In this document: positions 15,682 through 23,949 of the stretch, one piece after another | Layout: each line of letters opens with the position of its first letter | Numbering within the stretch: position 1 is the first letter of the stretch | From: a virus | Reading direction: 5' to 3' (one strand) | DNA: 64,000 nt | IMG/VR virus record: IMGVR_UViG_3300008448_000070 | Span: 1 to 64,000 of that record | Notes under the pieces: generated by a model | What the model was told of the DNA's origin: nothing | Database searches by the model: none | The model's input: only the letters and a program-made list of their open reading frames with translations | Program-made: the position numbers and the translations under genes

Positions 15682-16125
15682 TTATTCAAAATTATCCAAA
15701 AAATTTTTTTCCTCAGGTGTTAAACTTTCGACACCCATTTTCTCTATCTTTTCTAATAATTGATCCAAGTCCATTGAGGGTTTGTGTTTGTTTTTAACAT
15801 ACTCTATCCTCATAACTTCTGTCATTTTGAAGGGTTTGAATATAAAATCCCTTATGGTATCAGGAATATGTGAACTTACAAGTGCGTCTCTCTCAACCAA
15901 AAAATAAAATTTTACACTATCATTCAAAAGTAAATCATAGACCTCTTTAGTCAGTTTCTCTTTTTCATGTTCACTGTTAAATATAACAATTATATTTTGT
16001 GAATTTTCTATAACATATCTAACCGAATCAATCACTTCTGATGCACCTAAAATTTCTGAACAAAAGAACTGCACATCTTCATGATCTTCGAACATTCCGA
16101 AAATAAAAAGAATATATGTTTTCAT
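15682..16125 (-). CDS. Hypothetical protein, 147 aa
   Basis: Not recognised. The N-terminal ~95 residues alternate hydrophobic strands and helices (TYILFIFGMFED, NIIVIFNSEHEKE, VKFYFLVERDAL), suggesting a Rossmann-like alpha/beta fold. The C-terminal helix pair LDQLLEKIEKMGVESLTPEEKNFL resembles the short tail domain found at the C-terminus of some Bacteroidota rhomboid-like membrane proteins, probably a protein-binding hairpin. It lies just upstream of the sigma gene and 1 nt downstream of the next membrane protein. Confidence 0.7.
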   Translation of the reverse strand: MKTYILFIFGMFEDHEDVQFFCSEILGASEVIDSVRYVIENSQNIIVIFNSEHEKEKLTKEVYDLLLNDSVKFYFLVERDALVSSHIPDTIRDFIFKPFKMTEVMRIEYVKNKHKPSMDLDQLLEKIEKMGVESLTPEEKNFLDNFE

Positions 16126-16126
16126 A

Positions 16127-16780
16127 TTATTTCTTTTTTAATTCGATCTTCCAATAAACACCTCCGCCGAAATATGGGCTTAAGGTACCATTTACACCGT
16201 CAACTGTTCTATTTGTGACACCACCCATAACTTTATAAATTTTCTCAGATTTTGTTTTATACATAAGTCCTATTCCGACATTATTAACTAAATCAGGTGG
16301 GTTAAAAGATGATTCAAATCCAAAATATAGTAAATTTTTTGGTGGTAAAATAATCTTAACTGTGTCCCTAACAATTTTTTGTTTTAACTTACTTGTAAAT
16401 GATCTACCGAGAATCCTATTGTTAGAAATCGTATCGTATAATGTTATTGTTCCCACATTATTGGGTAATTCTAAAATATCTTTCTTAAATTGTCTATTCT
16501 CTGAAAATAATTTCACAATTGCCTGTGTGTCAACAACTTGATTTACAGGGACTTCAATTGTTTTTTCAACCCTTACTTCTACAGGTACTTCTACCGGTAC
16601 CTCGACTTCCACTTCTACCTCAACCGTATCGTGAACGGGAAAAGGAACAGTATCTATTTGTGATATTTCAATAGTTTTAGTTCTAATTGGTATGCACCCT
16701 TTTGGATTTAATAATATCAAAATTATTAATACTATTAATGATAATATTGTTATATTTTTATAATCAAAATATTTTTTCAT
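16127..16780 (-). CDS. Membrane-anchored protein with EV-repeat stalk
   Basis: 217 residues: a single N-terminal transmembrane helix (ITILSLIVLIILILL), then an alternating Val-Glu/Val-Pro stalk (VEVEVEVEVPVEVPVEV) and a C-terminal domain of alternating beta-strands with Gly and aromatic residues (LLYFGFESSF, VGIGLMYKT, YFGGGVYWKIEL) resembling outer-membrane hairpins. A periplasm-spanning topology is inferred. It is followed at once by the spanin-like pair upstream, so it may belong to the envelope-disruption set. The EV stalk recalls the repeat in the protein at 21785-22321. Confidence 0.7.
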   Translation of the reverse strand: MKKYFDYKNITILSLIVLIILILLNPKGCIPIRTKTIEISQIDTVPFPVHDTVEVEVEVEVPVEVPVEVRVEKTIEVPVNQVVDTQAIVKLFSENRQFKKDILELPNNVGTITLYDTISNNRILGRSFTSKLKQKIVRDTVKIILPPKNLLYFGFESSFNPPDLVNNVGIGLMYKTKSEKIYKVMGGVTNRTVDGVNGTLSPYFGGGVYWKIELKKK

Positions 16781-16781
16781 G

Positions 16782-17198
16782 TTATTTTAATAGTAATACC
16801 GATGTTGCAACAATACCAACAAACGTACCCACTTTATACATAAAAGTTTTTCTTCTTTGTCCTTTCAGTTCTTTCAAAAGACTATTTGATTTTTCTCTTT
16901 CTAATGCAAATTGATCGTTTTGTTTAAGGATTATTAATTCTAAATTTGAAATTTGTTTAGTTTTCAAACTGTCTTTTTCCTTAAAAAGAACTATTTGTTG
17001 GTCTTTTAATGTGATTACTTTATTTAAATCACTAATTTCTACTTTCGCACCGTCGCCAGCAATAAGATCTTTAATGACCAATTTTGCAACAGGAACTTTT
17101 AATGGTACAATTGTATCAATGTTTGTCACTGTAACGGTCTGAGAAAAACTTTTCAAGGTCAGAAAAGTTATAATTGTTAACAGAATCAATTTTCGCAT
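16782..17198 (-). CDS. Secreted coiled-coil protein with C-terminal membrane helix (spanin candidate)
   Basis: 138 residues. A clear type I signal peptide (MRKLILLTIITFLTLKSFSQ), ending in the SQ typical of Bacteroidota, is followed by a short beta segment, a coiled coil (about 60-110) and a C-terminal hydrophobic helix (VGTFVGIVATSVLLLK). The start lies 83 nt inside the upstream gene in another frame, the arrangement of Rz/Rz1-type spanin genes. There is no lipobox Cys, which argues against a classical o-spanin. Layout fits a protein bridging the periplasm; lysis role is inference. Confidence 0.7.
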   Translation of the reverse strand: MRKLILLTIITFLTLKSFSQTVTVTNIDTIVPLKVPVAKLVIKDLIAGDGAKVEISDLNKVITLKDQQIVLFKEKDSLKTKQISNLELIILKQNDQFALEREKSNSLLKELKGQRRKTFMYKVGTFVGIVATSVLLLK

Positions 17199-17460
17199 TT
17201 GTTTGATTTTTAATTATAGTTATGTTTTTAGTAACGTTATTTATATCTCCATCTAAATTATCTATTTCAGAGTCGATTAATTTAATCTCTTCTATTAATT
17301 TTTTATTCTCAACTTGAACGGAGTCTATTTCTTTTTGTATTGCCTCAATTTTGGCGTTATAACCTTTAATATCGGTTTTTATCTTACTACCTTGAAAAAT
17401 GTTCCAAGCCGCTAAAAATATAATAATACCGAGTAAAATGTTTTGTTTATTAATCTTCAT
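17116..17460 (-). CDS. Single-anchor coiled-coil protein (i-spanin candidate)
   Basis: 114 residues: N-terminal anchor (ILLGIIIFLAAWNIF), then a continuous heptad-rich coiled coil (IEAIQKEIDSVQVENKKLIEEI to about residue 85), ending NFSDLEKFFSDRYSDKH. Size and topology are those of inner-membrane spanins, and its 3' end overlaps the next secreted protein gene by 83 nt. A TATTTAT motif lies 13 nt before the ATG, so this is the likely first gene of the 17460-12403 lysis/sigma operon. Confidence 0.72.
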   Translation of the reverse strand: MKINKQNILLGIIIFLAAWNIFQGSKIKTDIKGYNAKIEAIQKEIDSVQVENKKLIEEIKLIDSEIDNLDGDINNVTKNITIIKNQTNAKIDSVNNYNFSDLEKFFSDRYSDKH

Positions 17461-17473
17461 AATTACTTTTATA

Positions 17474-17480
17474 ATAAATA
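17474..17480 (-). promoter_or_regulatory. Recurrent TATTTAT gene-start motif
   Basis: TTCATATTTATTATAAAAG before the ATG at 17460, immediately after the clpP terminator hairpin. This fits a new transcription unit. Confidence 0.45.
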
Positions 17481-17485
17481 TGAAG

Positions 17486-17507
17486 AAGGGAGACTTTTGT
17501 CTCCCTT
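17486..17507 (-). terminator. Hairpin after clpP
   Basis: AAGGGAGAC (17486-17494) pairs with GTCTCCCTT (17499-17507) across a TTTT loop. It lies 7 nt after the clpP stop. The following minus-strand sequence is CTTCATATTT, a weak U-tract, so termination may be partial. Confidence 0.6.
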
Positions 17508-17514
17508 TTACATT

Positions 17515-18189
17515 TTATGATTTTCTTACTACAATTTCATCTATAATTCCATAATCTAACGCCTCATGACACCCCATCCAAAAATCTCTTGTGGCGTCTG
17601 TCATAACCTGTTCTTTGGTTTTTCCACAATATTTTCCCAATAGTTCGAATAGTCTGTCATTTTTTCTTCTCCACCACTTCATAGTAATTTCGGCGTCCTG
17701 AATATTACCCATCGCACCCCCCGAAGACTGGTGTAACATGATTTCAGAATCCTCCATCGCACCTCTTTTACCTTTTGTACCTGCACCTAAAAGGATTGAT
17801 CCCATGGATGCTGCCATTCCTGTACAAATTGTTCTAATATCGGAGTGTACGTAATCCATAACATTTACCATAGATAAACCTGATTTTACGGATCCACCAG
17901 GACTGTCTATGTGCATTGTGATGTCATTATGATCTATACTATCAAGATACAATAACTGTGCCTGTACTACTGATGACATATAATCATTAACTTCCCCAAC
18001 CAAAACTAAAATTCTTTCCATCATCAAACGTGAAAATACGTCCATAACCGTCACATTCATTTGTCTTTCTTCTAAGATATAAGGAGTTAAACTGTTTTCA
18101 ATCCTTTTATTGTAGTAGTCCAATGTTAATGAACTAACACCTTTGTCTTTTGCGTATAACCCAAAATCTTTAAACTGATTAGCGTTCAT
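17515..18189 (-). CDS. clpP: ClpP-type serine protease
   Basis: 224 residues, close to cellular ClpP. Catalytic Ser128 in GMAASMGS, His153 in MLHQSSGGAMG and Asp202 in TRDFWM; the spacings 25 and 49 equal those of E. coli ClpP (97, 122, 171). The handle helix and HIDSPGGS strand are present. The enzyme looks intact and cellular in type rather than like the diverged ClpP-fold head-maturation proteases. Without an unfoldase it cleaves only short peptides, so it must work with a host ClpX/ClpC or a phage ATPase. A Bacteroidota-type promoter precedes it and a hairpin follows it, making a single-gene unit. Confidence 0.92.
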   Translation of the reverse strand: MNANQFKDFGLYAKDKGVSSLTLDYYNKRIENSLTPYILEERQMNVTVMDVFSRLMMERILVLVGEVNDYMSSVVQAQLLYLDSIDHNDITMHIDSPGGSVKSGLSMVNVMDYVHSDIRTICTGMAASMGSILLGAGTKGKRGAMEDSEIMLHQSSGGAMGNIQDAEITMKWWRRKNDRLFELLGKYCGKTKEQVMTDATRDFWMGCHEALDYGIIDEIVVRKS

Positions 18190-18211
18190 GTAAAATATGT
18201 TTTTGTATTAA

Positions 18212-18243
18212 CAAATATATAAAAAAAAACGAGAATTCAAAAA
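18212..18243 (-). promoter_or_regulatory. Bacteroidota-type promoter of clpP
   Basis: On the minus strand TTTTTG (18243-18238) is followed by an 18-nt spacer and TATATTTG (18219-18212), matching the Bacteroidota consensus TTTG / TAnnTTTG (usual spacing about 19). Transcription would start about 16 nt before the clpP ATG. It is the only clear host-type promoter I found here, so clpP may be an early gene. Confidence 0.6.
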
Positions 18244-18257
18244 TAATATTTGTGAAA

Positions 18258-18264
18258 TATTTAT
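18258..18264 (+). promoter_or_regulatory. Recurrent TATTTAT gene-start motif (plus strand)
   Basis: GAAATATTTATAAAT in front of the GTG at 18269. This is the only plus-strand gene with the motif in the same gene-strand orientation. Confidence 0.4.
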
Positions 18265-18268
18265 AAAT

Positions 18269-19081
18269 GTGATTAAATTTGAAAAAATATTGATGGAAAT
18301 GGAGGTTACTAAACTCCCAAGTGAAAAACTTTTAAAATGGTTTTTAGATAGGATAAACCATACATTTGTTTTTTTCGATACCGAAACTACAGGATTAGAT
18401 AGAAATCCCGAAGAGGGTGGTTCAAACCAATTAACTCAAATTGGTGCAATCGCTTGTCAAATAAATGGTGAAACATTAAGATTTTTTGAAATAGATAGAT
18501 TTAATTTAAAAATTAAATTAAATGATGATTTAAAGAATCAAATATCCACTGAACCCGATGAACCTGAAAAAGACACCGATGAGTATAAAAAATGGTTATT
18601 TGGTACTAAGAAGGGTATTTTAAAATTCAATCACTATGATTTAGTTAATAGTGATTCTTATGAAGATGAGAGATTAGCATTAGAAAAGTTTGATTCCTTT
18701 TTAAAGAAATTTAATGACGTTACTCTTATTGCACACAATGCACCCTTTGATTTGAAATGGATACAGTTTCATAATTTATTCAAAGAAAGTACTGACGAAA
18801 TAATTGATAGTATAGATTTTTTCAAAAACTTTTTCTTTCCAATATTAGATAAATTATCTAAAACTAATTCAGAATATAAATCTACTTTTGATAAGTTTCC
18901 TTCTAATAATAAGGGTAGTAAATCTGTTGGTTTGGGTAACATTGCAACAGGTTTTGACAATGAGATCAATCAATTAAAAAAGAAATTATCAGGTGCACAT
19001 GATGCGTTAGTTGATTGTGAAATCGTTATCGATGTTTTTGAAAAAGGTCTCTTTATTGTTTATCGTTATTTGAACGATTAA
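18269..19081 (+). CDS. DEDDh 3'-5' exonuclease (DnaQ-like)
   Basis: 270 residues from GTG at 18269; an in-frame ATG at 18293 is the alternative start. Motif ExoI FFDTETTGLD gives Asp37 and Glu39, ExoII is LIAHNAPFDLKW, and ExoIII is GAHDALVDCEIV with the His-Asp pair of the DEDDh class. An insertion of about 60 residues separates ExoI and ExoII. Family role: proofreading or RNA/DNA trimming; as a stand-alone enzyme it could assist repair. It is divergent from clpP and convergent with gp46, overlapping that gene by 4 nt. Confidence 0.9.
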   Translation: MIKFEKILMEMEVTKLPSEKLLKWFLDRINHTFVFFDTETTGLDRNPEEGGSNQLTQIGAIACQINGETLRFFEIDRFNLKIKLNDDLKNQISTEPDEPEKDTDEYKKWLFGTKKGILKFNHYDLVNSDSYEDERLALEKFDSFLKKFNDVTLIAHNAPFDLKWIQFHNLFKESTDEIIDSIDFFKNFFFPILDKLSKTNSEYKSTFDKFPSNNKGSKSVGLGNIATGFDNEINQLKKKLSGAHDALVDCEIVIDVFEKGLFIVYRYLND

Positions 19082-21420
19082 GAAATTTTAGTAGTAACAA
19101 AATCTATTGAGGATATATTATCTTCTTTTTTAATCATTATAATATTATCTGACCAATTTCTTATCAATGGATTGTGAGAAATCACCAAGATATGTTCAAA
19201 GTATTCTTTTATCTTCTTAAAAAATTCACCAACCATATCAAGATTTTCATCTGCAATTTTACCAAAAACTTCATCCATAACTACAATATTTGGCTTAGGT
19301 AATGAAGATATTTTTGTTAGTACACTACGAAGTGCTAATGATGATATTGTTCTTTCATATCCAGATCCTGCATTTAATGGTTTGATAACTCTTGTTTCAG
19401 TATCTATCATTAAAAATTCTACTTCATTTTTTTCATTAACATTTAATTCTAAAATAAAATGACAACTATCTACCAATAATCTATAAAGTTCATAGTTTAA
19501 AAGTGGTATCATGTTTTTCATGATTACTTTTGAAATACCATTTTTACCATAAACTGTTAAATATACTTTGAAAATAGAATTCAACTCCTCTTCCGCCTTA
19601 ATCTTCTTAATTAAATCGTCATTTATTTCTATCTTTTGTGTCATTAAAACAATATTAGTATTATGATTTTCAATAGACTTAGTTGATTGTTTTATATCAG
19701 CATTAGTTGTTTCTATTTTTGTTCTAACTGAAATTAATTCACCATCTATTTTTTGATTGTCTTCTGCTCTCTTTTTATTATTTTCGTAATTGTCAAGTTT
19801 AATTTGTTTTGAATTAATCTCAAGTTGTTTTTGATCGGTTTCTAATTCATATCTTGCCTTCTTAAGTTTATTTCTTTCGTAGGTTTCAAATTCAGTTTTT
19901 AAATTTTCAAGAGTATTAGATTTTTCTTTAATTTTATCAAATTCTTTCTTGTTTGATTTTATGTTTTCTTCTATCTCTTCAATCTCTTTTTTTATCTTTT
20001 CAATTTCATCTGTATGATCCACCTCATCAAGTGGTCGGTTACAGGTTAGACATATAGTTCCTTCTGTTAATTGTTTTATTAATTTTTCTTTTTCTCCCTT
20101 TTCATATTTGTATGCAACTTCATACGAATATAAATCACCTAATGTTTCTTTCAAATCTCTATGCTCTTCTTCATCATAATACTTGGACGGCTCAACTACC
20201 GATACTTCTTGTGCATTTTTTTCACTTACACCTTTTTGTTTGTTTAATTCTTCAATCTCTCTCTTTAATAGTGTTGGATTAGTTTTAATTAAGTCCTGAT
20301 CAACATCATTATTTTTAGAAGACAATAAATTGTCTCTTTTATCCTCTAACTTAATTAAATCTTTTTCTAATTTTTTTAACTCTCTTTCTAATCTTTCTAT
20401 TTCATTTTTTGAATTGATAATACTATCGTTGTATTTTGTGTTATCAATTTCTAATTGAGTTATATTATTTGTATTTGAAACTAATTTTTTACTCCAATCG
20501 TTATATATCTCTTTTGCTATTTCTTCTTTTGTTTTCAGGTTTTCTAAACCGAGAAATTTAACAAGTATTTGACCTCTCGCAGTTGGTTTTGATTCGATCA
20601 ATTGTTCCAAATTATTTCCTGTGGTCATGATGGTCGTTAAAAAATCTTCTTCAGTTCCTATTGCAGAAGATATAAACGCTTCGGTTTCTCTTCTTTGTTC
20701 TCCTGTTAGATTTTCAATTGTACCGTCTTCCTTTTTCTTATAAAATTCTAATTTATTAGAAACACTATATTCTCCTGTCTTTGACTTTTTTCTTATTAGT
20801 TTCCTCTCTATTACATAGTCCTCATTATCAATTGTTATGTTACCTTTAACAGTTACATCATCTTTATCAGTAAATTTATTAAAAATCTCACCTATTGTTT
20901 TTGTTTTTGTTGTTGTGTTGAAAAATAGAAATAATAACAAATCTACTGATGATGTAGATTTACCTCCAAAATTTTTCGGTGTCGATTCAATAACCGTGAT
21001 GCCGGGTAACTCTGAAAAATTAATAAAATTATTTTCACCAAAAGAAAGGAAATTTGAAAATTCAACACTTGTTATAAACCACTTATTATACCTTACTTTA
21101 TTGGCATTTATCTTATCAATCTGAACATTAACTTTATTATCAAGTCTATCTAACATTTCCCATTTTGTGGTTATGTTATTCTCTTTAATAAAGTCTTTCA
21201 TCAGTTTTTTCTGGTACTGGTGATCTAATATGTTATCAGTCGCTTCAAGTGATTCTAATTGTATATTAGAATTATTAGTAATACTTTTAGTAACAACTTG
21301 AATATTTTTACTTTTGTATTTGTCTTGAAAATAAGATTTAACTCTTCTTATTTTTTCTGATGTAAAATTTTCAGGGCTGTCTTCCCAAGTAACTTTAATG
21401 AAAGGATTCTTATAATTCAT
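19078..21420 (-). CDS. 46: Recombination nuclease subunit gp46 (Rad50/SbcC-like)
   Basis: 780 residues, longer than T4 gp46 (about 560). After an N-terminal extension of ~120 residues (starting MNYKNPFIKVTWEDSPEN) come FSNFLSFGEN and the Walker A TPKNFGGKST, two long coiled-coil arms around a zinc hook CLTC (about 456-459), the signature region GSGYERTISSLALRS, Walker B NIVVMDEVFG and the His-loop VISHNP. It pairs with gp47 to resect DNA ends and feed UvsX-driven recombination-dependent replication. It ends the operon that starts with primase. The extension is not part of the normal family core. Confidence 0.93.
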   Translation of the reverse strand: MNYKNPFIKVTWEDSPENFTSEKIRRVKSYFQDKYKSKNIQVVTKSITNNSNIQLESLEATDNILDHQYQKKLMKDFIKENNITTKWEMLDRLDNKVNVQIDKINANKVRYNKWFITSVEFSNFLSFGENNFINFSELPGITVIESTPKNFGGKSTSSVDLLLFLFFNTTTKTKTIGEIFNKFTDKDDVTVKGNITIDNEDYVIERKLIRKKSKTGEYSVSNKLEFYKKKEDGTIENLTGEQRRETEAFISSAIGTEEDFLTTIMTTGNNLEQLIESKPTARGQILVKFLGLENLKTKEEIAKEIYNDWSKKLVSNTNNITQLEIDNTKYNDSIINSKNEIERLERELKKLEKDLIKLEDKRDNLLSSKNNDVDQDLIKTNPTLLKREIEELNKQKGVSEKNAQEVSVVEPSKYYDEEEHRDLKETLGDLYSYEVAYKYEKGEKEKLIKQLTEGTICLTCNRPLDEVDHTDEIEKIKKEIEEIEENIKSNKKEFDKIKEKSNTLENLKTEFETYERNKLKKARYELETDQKQLEINSKQIKLDNYENNKKRAEDNQKIDGELISVRTKIETTNADIKQSTKSIENHNTNIVLMTQKIEINDDLIKKIKAEEELNSIFKVYLTVYGKNGISKVIMKNMIPLLNYELYRLLVDSCHFILELNVNEKNEVEFLMIDTETRVIKPLNAGSGYERTISSLALRSVLTKISSLPKPNIVVMDEVFGKIADENLDMVGEFFKKIKEYFEHILVISHNPLIRNWSDNIIMIKKEDNISSIDFVTTKIS

Positions 21421-21428
21421 GTGGATTA

Positions 21429-21737
21429 TTATCCATTTTTATTTTCGAAATATTCAATTATTGCATTTAGTGCCCATACTGATCCTGCGGTAAACATTCC
21501 ATCAAAGAATATTCCAAATATCCAATGAATATCGAAATAGTTTCTTGATAAACCACCCAAACATAAAGATAGAAAGAATCCTACCCATGTTGAAGTGCAA
21601 AGTGTACAACTAACTAAATCACCAAAAAATTTTGAGTGTGATTTTATCCATTCCCTTGTTGTTTCAAAGATACTTCCCCAAACAATAATCGATGTCATAC
21701 CATATGACATAAAAATCCAAAATAATAATATATCCAT
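21429..21737 (-). CDS. Membrane protein, DUF1360-like
   Basis: 102 residues with three hydrophobic segments. LVSCTLCTSTWVGFFLSL carries the Cys-x-x-Cys...W-x-G-F pattern of DUF1360-type small membrane proteins, which occur in bacteria and phages without known function. It lies between gp46 and the RHH-like protein in the recombination operon, the odd membrane protein in a cytoplasmic pathway. Confidence 0.72.
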   Translation of the reverse strand: MDILLFWIFMSYGMTSIIVWGSIFETTREWIKSHSKFFGDLVSCTLCTSTWVGFFLSLCLGGLSRNYFDIHWIFGIFFDGMFTAGSVWALNAIIEYFENKNG

Positions 21738-21784
21738 ATAACAATATTTTTTATAAAATAAGAAAAAAAAATGACAATTTGAAA

Positions 21785-22321
21785 TTACTCATCGTATAAT
21801 GTATTCAAATCACTATTTTTTAAAAACCGACCTTTATTTAGTTTTTGTAAAGAAGATGTAATTTTTTCTAATTCAGTTTTTAAATCCTGATTTTCTTTCA
21901 TTAATTTTTCTAATTCTTTTGTGTTTGTGACTTCTTTTTGTACCTCAACAATTTTTTCAACAGGTACTTCTTTTATTACTTCTTTAATCACAATTTTTGT
22001 ATCGCCTTTAATTTCAATTGGAACTTCTTTAACAACCTCAACAATTTTTTCAACAGGTACTTCTTTTATTACTTCTACGATTTTTTCTACCGGTACCTCT
22101 TTAATCACCTCAATAATCTTTTCAACTTCAATTTCTTTGATTACTTCTTTTTCAACTACTTTTTCTTTGCCTCTGGCAATTTTTGGTGTTTCACCATATT
22201 TTATAATAGAAAATCCTTTAGAAAAGATTTCTTTGGCAAGTTTATCAATATCTGAAATTTTATTTAATTCACAATATTGTAAAAATTCATCATCCAATAT
22301 TAAGGAGGTTTTCTTTTTCAT
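21785..22321 (-). CDS. Putative DNA-binding protein with VEKIVEV-KEVP repeats
   Basis: 178 residues from the ATG at 22321. Residues 1-45 (LILDDEFLQYCELNKI, DKLAKEIFSKGFSIIKYG) look like a small helical, ribbon-helix-helix-type domain. Residues 55-130 are an alternating Val-Glu/Lys stalk with a roughly 12-residue repeat (VEKIVEVIKEVP). A coiled coil and short polar tail follow. DNA copies of the repeat (21946-21984 and 22037-22075) are nearly identical, so the stalk can change length by recombination. The gene overlaps gp47 by 32 nt. Function unknown; gp46/gp47 association is inference. Confidence 0.7.
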   Translation of the reverse strand: MKKKTSLILDDEFLQYCELNKISDIDKLAKEIFSKGFSIIKYGETPKIARGKEKVVEKEVIKEIEVEKIIEVIKEVPVEKIVEVIKEVPVEKIVEVVKEVPIEIKGDTKIVIKEVIKEVPVEKIVEVQKEVTNTKELEKLMKENQDLKTELEKITSSLQKLNKGRFLKNSDLNTLYDE

Positions 22322-23096
22322 TTTCAATGTCTCTTATATCATTTATCGAAAAATGAAGAAATGGTTGTTCATTTTTCAAATCGTGAAACGTATATTCATC
22401 AGTTTCAACATTATATGTACCATAACCATGATGTTTAATTGTTTCACCAAAATTTTGTTGGATTAATGAACCAATCATAACCGCCTTTCCACCATTAGGT
22501 AATTTAAACATTTGTCTTTTGTGTATATCACCACACAGTAATAAATCTAAGTTGATAAAATTAAGTCTATCATAACCATCTTCGAATTGAAAACCTATAT
22601 CTGTTGACATTCCTTGAATCACCCCATGAAATAAACCAACATATAACATATCTTCTTCTTTTTCAAACTGTGGTCTTTCATTATGTTGATATAATGAATA
22701 AACAACCCAATTAATATTTTCATCTTCATATACACCACTATCTTTATAATATTTAATCTCATCACGATTCAACAACTCTACTATTGGTGTGATACTGTCC
22801 ATTCTTTGAGTATTGTTTTCAAGAAAATCATGATTACCAGGTATGATAATAACTCTTCCGATATGATCAACAAGTTGAGTAATAAACCAAGATGTTAGCA
22901 TCATTTGCTCATTAGAGATGTTGATTTTCTGATGTGCTAAATCACCAACAATTACAACTCTCACCTCTTCATAGTCATAACCTTTAATTTCTTTTTTTAA
23001 ATTCTCAATAAGAATTTCAAATTGTTTTTTATATAGATCGTGTAACTGAAATGTTCTGATATGTATATCAGCGATATGTATAAGTTTTTTTACCAT
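22290..23096 (-). CDS. 47: Recombination nuclease subunit gp47 (Mre11/SbcD-like)
   Basis: 268 residues. Metallophosphoesterase motifs in order: HIADIHIR (Asp9, His11), VGDLAH, PGNHDFLE, GLFHG and CGDIHKRQ. The enzyme is the Mn-dependent nuclease partner of gp46, processing double-strand ends for recombination-dependent replication. The start overlaps the PD-(D/E)XK nuclease gene by 29 nt. gp46 follows two genes downstream. Somewhat shorter than T4 gp47 (about 340), lacking much of the C-terminal capping region. Confidence 0.93.
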   Translation of the reverse strand: MVKKLIHIADIHIRTFQLHDLYKKQFEILIENLKKEIKGYDYEEVRVVIVGDLAHQKINISNEQMMLTSWFITQLVDHIGRVIIIPGNHDFLENNTQRMDSITPIVELLNRDEIKYYKDSGVYEDENINWVVYSLYQHNERPQFEKEEDMLYVGLFHGVIQGMSTDIGFQFEDGYDRLNFINLDLLLCGDIHKRQMFKLPNGGKAVMIGSLIQQNFGETIKHHGYGTYNVETDEYTFHDLKNEQPFLHFSINDIRDIENEKENLLNIG

Positions 23097-23949
23097 AATT
23101 TATATATTTTGTCATATCCAAGTTCATAACTTTATTAATTACATCTGGTGGTACTTTATATTCTTGATGTGTTCCATCATCTTTTAATAACACAATTACA
23201 CAACCTAATAATTTTAAATTTTCATATTTTGTGCCTTTCAACATTTTAATCAATAATCTTGCATACAATGGTAATTGTAAATAATAATGACCTAACGCAG
23301 TATCATGATAGTTTTGAAATGGATCGTACATTTTACCGGTGTAATGTTGGATTTCAAAGTTTTTTGGTTGATTTGTTTTCCAATCGGTAACAACTAAACC
23401 AAAATCTGTATTATCCTTATTCATCATTAACCAACACTTGTCAGGTTGTCCTGTATAACCAAGTTCATTATCGCCAAGTATTGCCTCTGTATCGAGAAGT
23501 ATTGCACCTCTTTGTTCCATAATATTTAAAAATTCGGTTCCCGCTTTTATCATCTCATTACTTCTATTTGTTTGTGTTTCATCACATTCAAATATTGGTT
23601 GCCTAACATCTTTATAATTACCATTTCTTGCTATCGCCTCCATTTCAAGTTCAAAGTGTACTCTACTTCCCATATTAGTTGCATAGGAACCAGCTTGTCT
23701 CCATTGTTCTTGTAATTGTGCTGCAGCTTCAGGATCACCATTAGACATTCTGAGAGCAGTACCTTCAGCATCAAATGGTTTGAAAAACTTTTTTATAACC
23801 TTAGAAACTGATGGAAATGTTTTTCTTAATACACCTTCCGTGTCTCTCATGTAATAGATATGTTCTTCTTCAACAAATGAGATATCTAATTCTTTTCTTC
23901 TGTTTTCTAATAATTCATTAATTTCTTTAGAAATTTCTTTTAAATTCAT
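23068..23949 (-). CDS. PD-(D/E)XK nuclease (RecB/Cas4-like)
   Basis: 293 residues. An N-terminal helical part is followed by GSRVHFELE, then GYTGQPDKCW (the G.PD motif), VVTDWKTN (D.K catalytic pair) and YYLQLPLYARLL (the Q...Y motif of RecB-type nucleases). This is an apparently intact PD-(D/E)XK domain without the Cys cluster of Cas4. It sits between primase and gp47, so it probably takes part in DNA-end processing or degradation of host DNA. Confidence 0.87.
   Translation of the reverse strand: MNLKEISKEINELLENRRKELDISFVEEEHIYYMRDTEGVLRKTFPSVSKVIKKFFKPFDAEGTALRMSNGDPEAAAQLQEQWRQAGSYATNMGSRVHFELEMEAIARNGNYKDVRQPIFECDETQTNRSNEMIKAGTEFLNIMEQRGAILLDTEAILGDNELGYTGQPDKCWLMMNKDNTDFGLVVTDWKTNQPKNFEIQHYTGKMYDPFQNYHDTALGHYYLQLPLYARLLIKMLKGTKYENLKLLGCVIVLLKDDGTHQEYKVPPDVINKVMNLDMTKYINYGKKTYTYR

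Noticed and set aside
14826-15689. Longer sigma factor starting at 15689
   Set aside because: The 17 extra residues are atypical and overlap the upstream gene; the ATG at 15638 begins a normal region 1.2.
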